Origin: Quillaja saponaria
Taxonomy: Eukaryota; Streptophyta; Magnoliopsida; Fabales; Quillajaceae
NCBI GenBank assembly: GCA_029379385.1
Contig: CM055614.1
Span: forward strand, 12,529,528-12,593,527
Length of the DNA stretch: 64,000 nt
Direction: 5' to 3'
In this document: positions 58,279 through 64,000 of the stretch, piece after piece
Numbering within the stretch: position 1 is the stretch's first letter
How the letters are laid out: every line of letters starts with the position of its first letter
Translations under genes and position numbers: made by a program
Notes under the pieces: model-generated
Databases searched by the model: none
Seen by the model: the letters and a program-made list of their open reading frames with translations, nothing else
Told to the model about the DNA's origin: nothing

Positions 58279-58342
58279 GTGCAAAACAATCACACCCACG
58301 CTATACGAATGATGATCAGAGGGATGACAATAAGGATATATG
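58279..58342 (+). pseudogene. Candidate last exon of the CACTA second gene
   Basis: A TTCCTAG acceptor is followed by an open stretch translating KQSHPRYTNDDQRDDNKDI then TGA, a hydrophilic acidic tail suitable for a protein C-terminus. A plausible 3' untranslated region follows (TTGTATATTTAATAATTTATG, then a TTTCATT-rich tract). If correct, the tandem array is intronic. Supported only by splice-site and composition cues. Confidence 0.35.
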
Positions 58343-58529
58343 AGACCTAGCATTATTTTTATTTTTTTGTATATTTAATAATTTATGTTTTTATATTTCA
58401 TTTTCATATTTCCCACTTGTAAAATGTTGTTTTATTCAATGAGATTTTGATTTTAAATCTTTGTAATTTAACATGTTTTTTTTATCTTTTAAAAAAAGTA
58501 ATAATTCCATAGGAAGTAAATAAAAATAT

Positions 58530-58837
58530 GTTGGCTTATATGTGACAACACAATGTAGACACTGATAAATAAAATAAAATAACAATTGGAAAGCTATATG
58601 CATATGCTAGGATGTTGTTGATAATAAACTTATCAATGTCAACTTTAAGTGTGACAAAATTGTGGACACAGTTAATTATCAATGACAACGTATTTGTGTC
58701 CATCTTGTTCAAATTGTTAATATCACAAGGTATTAGTGATAATTATTTATGCCCAATTATCAGTGTCCTGCTATCATAGATGTTTCCATTTGCAACAATT
58801 CACATGCGTCCACTCATAACCTCAATTTCTTGTAGTG
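58530..58837. repeat. CACTA right subterminal repeat region
   Basis: Short related motifs in both orientations, such as GTGACAACACAATGTAGACACT, AAGTGTGACAAAATTGTGGACAC, CAATGACAACGTATTTGTGTCC, TATTAGTGATAATTATTTATG and ATTATCAGTGTCC, precede the CACTA terminus. Subterminal repeat clusters of this kind bind the element's accessory protein in known CACTA elements. Confidence 0.6.
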
Positions 58838-58840
58838 ATA

Positions 58841-59275
58841 GCATCAAGTCCTCACTAATTAAGGTAACAAATCTATCAATTCTAATTTCAACCACTATAT
58901 TTGCAATGAAATAGTGGCAACCCATGTTAAGTATCATATGTACTAAATATACCTATTCGAATTCCAATCATTCTGCCTTCAAGCCATAACAAGATAGCAT
59001 CAAACCCCCACTAACTAGGGTCTATCAATTCTAATTTTAACTATTGTACCTGCAAGCCACAATGAAATAGTGCCAAACCCCCATTAATTATGGTATTCAA
59101 ATATCAATTTCAATTATAACCGTTGTGCTCGCACCTGCAGGCCACAACGAGATAATGTTAACCCTTCCCCCTCCCAACTAACTAGGGTATAAATTCATCG
59201 ATTCCAATTCCTATCATTATGCCGACAAGCCACAATGAGATATCATCAAACTCTCGTTAACTAGGATAACAAATC
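58841..59275. repeat. Degenerate tandem repeat flanking the CACTA insertion
   Basis: About five imperfect units of roughly 75-85 bp built on CATCAAACCCCCACTAACTAGGG, TATCAATTCTAATTTYAAC and GCAAGCCACAATGAGATA (near 58,842, 58,993, 59,073, 59,157 and 59,230). Another unit lies at 42,765-42,842 left of the element, so the transposon inserted inside this array. Confidence 0.7.
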
Positions 59276-59279
59276 CATA

Positions 59280-62040
59280 ATAATCTTCTATGTAACATAG
59301 TGTAACTATACCTCATTTGGTAAGGAATATTGATTAAATCTACCACCCAAAATAGTTTTAGTAAAAAGACAATTAAAATAAATAATGCATAAAACATAGA
59401 GAACAAGATATCAATACAAAATTCTTTCCATCAATCTTTTACCCATGACCAAAATTATTTTCATAATTCATATTTTCAGCCTCACTTTTATCCATTTTAT
59501 CAGTAATATAAACCCAATACTATTTCAAAAAAGAAATATATATATATCATAACCAAAATCCATATCAAATGAGTAAACATTATACAATTCCAAATATGTT
59601 CATAACCATATATCACAATTCTATCAATAAACATTTTTTATAAAATAAAAAACTTTGCTTGTTCCCGAGCCCAAGTACAACTATATATATAACTTCTATA
59701 ACAAATAATAGTTTTTGTATATTCTAATATTCCAATGAGAACCTTCTAAATTTGATAAATTACTAGAAAATCCTTACAAGTCAATGATCTTTCCTAAATA
59801 TTCACACAAGAAGTTGAGAAAAATCACAAGTATAACAAAGATTTAATTTTCATATTACAACATATACTAGGCATCATAAACTCACAGTAGAATTGATAAG
59901 TCCAATTCCAAGATCCGTGCAACGACTAATCAAGTGAACAACCAGGGGAGCTTCCGGTGAGCCTAATTCAAGACAAAGTACTGATACAATGTTAATTTCA
60001 GTCCAACATGAAATTTGAATGAAGTATGTCAAACCAAAATAAGTAAGTAAATAAATAATATATGAGTTATATCAACTCTCTTTCTAAATTTGTATATATC
60101 GAAACAAATAAAGCGACATCGAAAGCAACAAAACCCAAAATCTCAAATCGAACTAGAAGATGATAAATGAAAAGTAAACGTTTTAAAGAAAAGAACTAAC
60201 ATACTGAAAACAACGGACGAAACAAAAGCGAAATTTTTGCTTTTGCTTTATATTTTCATTTTCCTTTTTATGGGTGGGTTTTGTCGTTTTGAAGCTTTAC
60301 AAGTAGAGCAGAAAGTGTCTAATTGCTACCAAAATCTTCTTGAAAGGATGCATTCAAACTTGGGAGAGACGACTTTCAACTAGATTTCAAGGGGCTTCCA
60401 ATCAATTGTTACAATCAAGTTATCTTGGAAATTGAGAAAATTTATACTTTTAGATTAGCTAATGTTAAGAGTGAACTAACTGTACACATTAGGACAAAGG
60501 TTACTCTTAACACTAGGAAGTTGACTTTTGATTTGTAGGAATTCAATTTCCGATGAAGATGTGCCTATATGCTCATGGTGGAGAGAAGACAAATGTCATT
60601 CATCCTTTTTTTAGATATTTTGTGACACAAGACAAGGTGATTAAGTGGTTTTACGGAAACTACGTACTAAGGAGGCATGTGTAATTTACTAAGTTAACTT
60701 ATGTCGGTCCACTTTCTAACAAAGTAAACAAGACACCAACCTCTCCATCAATTCGTGCGCTTGGTAAAAAAAGGTAGTCTATAAGTATTTATTAAAATGC
60801 AGTAAAACAAAATAAAAATTATAACTTTAGAGCAGTCTTATTACCCCAGTTAATTTTTTTGAAGTCACAATTTATTAATTGACATATATTAATCTTATTT
60901 AAAACACTCTTATTTATTATTTTAATTTATCTCTTATTATTAATGTTACAATTTCAATTTATTGTATCTCTTTCTTACCTCAAATATATATATCTATTAA
61001 GTTTTTGAATTTTCTTAATGTTTCTAAACTCTTGAAACTTTGTTACTCTACATTTATTTTCAATTCATCTTAAAAAATCTAATATTGTTTAGAAGCTTAT
61101 TTTTTACACTTTCTTCTTTTTCTATAAAAAATTATCTATACATTTTCTTTTAATTTATATTTTAAATAAAAAACATTTTTATTTGCTACAAAGAATTATA
61201 TTTGGATTAATATCTCAAAACCTCATTATCATTTTTCTATGTAACAAATAATGTATATTAATTTATTATATTAGTTTTAAGCTTTTTTTTTTAACTTGAT
61301 TTATTAAGAATTTAATCTAATAATAACATCAAAAAATAAAATAAAATTTCCAGTTATAAGAGTAAATTGAGAGAAAGAATTTTTAACATGTTCTGGCAAT
61401 ATATAAAACTAAAATTTGAGATAACAGGGAAAGAATATCCATTCATTACTCATTGATTTTCAAATTACATACCTCACTCTTTAAAGTGTCGAGAACAGAC
61501 TCTTTGACTCCAAATTCTTTTCTCCAAAAGAACTAAAATTAAAGAAAATTCCTGTTTTACAAAAAAATAAAAAATTAACAGTTACATATAAGAGTTACAA
61601 ATGCATCAAAACTCAAGAAGTTAAGAATCTATGTTGCTCACCTCTGAATACCCACTAGTACTTGGAATAAGAAATACCTATTTCTTTTTTTTCTTTTTTT
61701 TTGTTTTCTTCCTTTTTTTGTTTTTTTAATTGTTTGGATTGGAATAGAAATGAAAACAGGAATTAAAAGAAGAGAGTGTTGTTCTCTCAGACTAAGTACG
61801 CATAAACGGAAAGAAGAAAGTACTGAAACTAATTACAGGGTCCTGAGACCGAATATAAATAAATATCGGAATCCAAAATGAGGTTTGAGCTATTAATTTT
61901 CTTTTCTTGATTCTTAATTTTGAAAGCAGAATAGAGCAAGATGAGATTAAGAGAAATGACAAATTGAGAAGCAGAGCACAACGAAACTGAAAAGCACAAA
62001 TTGAAGATTTGTTTCTCTGATATCTGCTATTATATCTGCC
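59280..62040. other. AT-rich intergenic DNA
   Basis: No gene is supported. A stretch at about 60,340-60,720 has more even composition and may be an old coding relic, but no frame gave a recognisable motif. Poly-pyrimidine runs occur near 61,685-61,735. Confidence 0.4.
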
Positions 62041-62045
62041 ATTTT

Positions 62046-62495
62046 GATTAGTGATTAGTGATTAGTGATTAAGTGATGTGATGACCCCCGACTAACAAAA
62101 TCATTCTTTATTGCCAATTGTGGTGACTCGACTAACAAAGTCATTCTTTATTGATTTTTTTAAGTCGTGAGCAAATTATTATTATTTAGTAAAATGATAA
62201 CTACTTTTTGAAAGTATCTTTGTGGAGTATCAGAATCTCACTTTATATCAATGCAGAAAATGAATGGTACAAAATTAAACATTTCTTTCTCTGAATGTCT
62301 GCCACTTTATATCAATAGTTCTTCTTTCTTTACTTTTCGCTTTTTTTTTTCTCATTTACTTTTTCTATTTAATTGACAATTGTGATCACCAGACTAATTG
62401 CAGTCATTCTTTATTGATTATTCAAGTCTGAACATATCCCACAATTATTAGTAAAATGACAGCTACTTTTTTAAAGTATCTTTAGGTCAATAATT
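62046..62495. repeat. Short tandem repeat plus a direct repeat pair (~261 bp apart)
   Basis: 62,046-62,071 is (GATTAGT)n, about 3.7 copies. A block of about 115 bp at 62,111-62,225 (ATTGCCAATTGTGGTGACTC ... TCATTCTTTATTGATT ... AAAGTATCTTT) recurs at 62,372-62,492 with moderate divergence. A partially similar phrase occurs at 10,780-10,835. Confidence 0.55.
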
Positions 62496-62499
62496 ATTG

Positions 62500-63640
62500 A
62501 TGATTTATTAAGCTTTTCTTTGCCCTACTTACCAAAAACTTATTTCATTTATATTTTCTTTATTATTTCAGTTGTGTGATAATTATTAGATCTATCTTAT
62601 TTATCAGAACGTGGGACTCACAATTTTGATAAAATCAATTAAAGAGAAGAATCATTGAGCTGGTATTGTTGTTTGTATTCTACACAGTGCACACCATATC
62701 AAGAGAAATCGATATCGACCGTAACATCACCATGGCCTCCACCTCCACGTACATCTCGGATTACATCAACTCACATCAAACAGTACACCGCCCCTTTACA
62801 CAGCATTGTTACTGAAAGTGGAAACAGTTATTATTATTATTATTTTTTTTGTTCTCTTCTTTTACAATAGCATAATTCATTTTGGTGTTGTGGCATTATT
62901 TGATGTCATATTTATCAATATAAGATACTAGTTACATACACGTATTTATATATATGTTAAATGATTTTTTGTAAATATAGTTGTTAGTTAAAATTTTTTT
63001 AATTCTATTTAAAGAAAAAGTTAGGGTTAATATGTATGTAGAAATGATGTAAGTAGTTATTAGAGATAAAAGATAAAAGAATTATAATTAGTATGTGAGT
63101 AGTTGGGTAATAATAGTTATTATGAGAGACTAATTAATGTTTTAATTATTTTTAGTGAATTTAATATAATTAATTTATACTATTTTAAAATATGAAAGTA
63201 TAAAGATATTCTAACTTTTAAAATAAGATAGAAAAGAAGATCAAAACTAGTTGTAGATGTTCAATGATTCATATGTATATTTGTTTTCCTTTGGTAGTGA
63301 TTATGGCTTATAGGTAACAAGATCCAAACCAAGTCACAAATGTGATTTTGGATGTTGGTAAATGTATATATAGGTGTCTCTTGCAAGTTTCCCATATTTT
63401 GTCAAGTTATGGTTAAACATAATATTTCTACTACAAAATCACAAAGCACTTTTGTGCATGTATTTGAGTTACTATTAATAAATGTAACTATTAATTCATA
63501 TTGTTATAAGCTTTAGCATCTCAATCATTCACTAAACACTTATTGAAAGTTTTATACAAATTCAACCAGTGTTACTTTTAACGGAGGGATTGTTAGTATA
63601 GAATACTCAGAACTAATAGGGAGCCCCCACTTGAGCATAG
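62500..63640. other. Intergenic DNA, nothing recognised
   Basis: An open frame at 62,655-62,870 has no recognisable motif and low-complexity YYYYYFF-type sequence, so it is not called. PPT-like GGAGGGATTGTTAGTATAG at 63,585-63,603 may mark an LTR border but is unsupported. Confidence 0.35.
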
Positions 63641-63689
63641 TTCATCAAATGGGAATTTGTCACGCAGTGACTTTAACCGCCCAATTAAT

Positions 63690-63960
63690 GGATGACATGG
63701 ATGACACTAGAAAGGATATCCACTTTACACTTCTTAATATATGGTCACTTTAACAGCCCAATACAGATTTTTTTGGATATCCACTTTACACTCCTTACTA
63801 TGATTTCTAACAACAAGATACTTTATATCGATGTGCTTATCGTCATATCAATTTTATTATTCTTAGAAAAGATTCATTTTCTTCAAAAGATTTTCATTGT
63901 CTGATATCCACATTCAATCTAGTCTCCCATCAACCACTTTGAGTTTGAGAGAGAAGTTAG
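63690..63960 (-). pseudogene. Copia retrotransposon RNase H remnant
   Basis: The minus-strand translation contains WISDNENLLKKMNLF and DKHIDIKYLVVRNHSKECKV, corresponding to the Copia RNase H C-terminal block (CDN--A------N---H-RSKHIDI-Y--VRE-V). Stops lie between them. A 60-bp internal duplication of GGATATCCACTTTACACT (63,714 and 63,775) truncates the block before the LAD-LTK motif. The rest of pol would lie outside the window. Confidence 0.7.
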
Positions 63961-64000
63961 AATATATTAGGTCAAATTAGCGGATTTTAGGATTTGATTT

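Larger units (their letters stand above)
42843..58837 (+). mobile_element. CACTA (En/Spm) DNA transposon, ~16 kb, decayed
   Basis: The right end is CAATTTCTTGTAGTG (58,823-58,837), the complement of CACTACAAGAAATTG. The left end AATTACAAGAAATTG (42,843-42,857) matches it with two substitutions. Each end abuts ATA (42,840-42,842; 58,838-58,840), the 3-bp target duplication expected for CACTA elements. The outer flanks agree: both sides carry units of one degenerate tandem repeat (ACTAACTAGGGTATCAA... then GCAAGCYACAA just before the insertion). Subterminal sequences are related (CATTGATAATGGATCATAAA inside the left end; complement of the right end gives CACTGATAATTGGGCATAAA). Inside are a TNP2-like relic, a second Ptta/En/Spm-type gene, a long tandem array and a nested MITE. 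Transposase frames are broken, so it is not autonomous now. Confidence 0.8.

Noticed and set aside
62655..62870. 71-codon plus-strand open frame
   Set aside because: Low complexity at the C-terminus from a (TTA)n run and no family resemblance.

Overview
The window is plant nuclear DNA, almost certainly from a dicot. It is very AT-rich and gene-poor, it is packed with decayed transposons, and its one large intact gene is an intron-containing coiled-coil NB-ARC LRR (CNL) immune receptor of the RPS5 / At4g27190 type. I cannot name the species from sequence alone.

Layout. 1-1,080: LINE reverse transcriptase remnant. 1,100-11,500: AT-rich intergenic DNA with a dispersed AT-rich repeat family, a tRNA-derived SINE, a possible solo LTR and an unassigned coding-like relic (7,930-8,883). 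11,540-13,790 (+): broken LRR tail of a second receptor of the same family as the main gene. 14,784-15,522: inverted duplication. 16,985-19,490: Copia fragments, a tiny poly-A retro-insertion with a clean target duplication, and the right end of a CACTA transposon. 20,950-21,700 (-): unassigned coiled-coil-like relic. 22,140-23,750: AT-rich repeats in both orientations. 25,050-28,550 (-): tandem duplication of a gene resembling the plant pEARLI4 / MATH C-terminal family; both copies look damaged. 28,560-31,030 (-): RTE-type LINE reverse transcriptase split by a hAT-like MITE. 31,600-32,340 (+): LINE endonuclease relic. 32,561-33,412: second copy of the hAT-like MITE.

33,530-41,999 (-): the main gene, six open exons joined by phase-0 introns. 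It predicts a CNL of about 2,119 residues whose 3' half is LRR modules, each carried by its own exon and built on the same recurring signature. The reading frame is intact throughout, so it is probably functional.

42,843-58,837: I reconstruct one CACTA (En/Spm) DNA transposon of about 16 kb. It is bounded by matching terminal repeats and a 3-bp ATA target duplication, and sits in a locus of degenerate tandem repeats visible on both sides. It holds a decayed TNP2-type transposase, a second Ptta/En/Spm-type gene whose last exon lies beyond an 8.2 kb array of about 165-bp repeats (roughly 49 units), a 28-nt poly-G run, a 107-bp tandem duplication and a nested 861-bp PIF/Harbinger-like MITE. Its left end is only about 0.84 kb upstream of the receptor start codon. 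58,841-64,000: flanking tandem repeats, AT-rich DNA and a Copia RNase H remnant.

No rRNA, tRNA gene or CRISPR array was seen. Family assignments come from motif recognition by eye; no database search was run.
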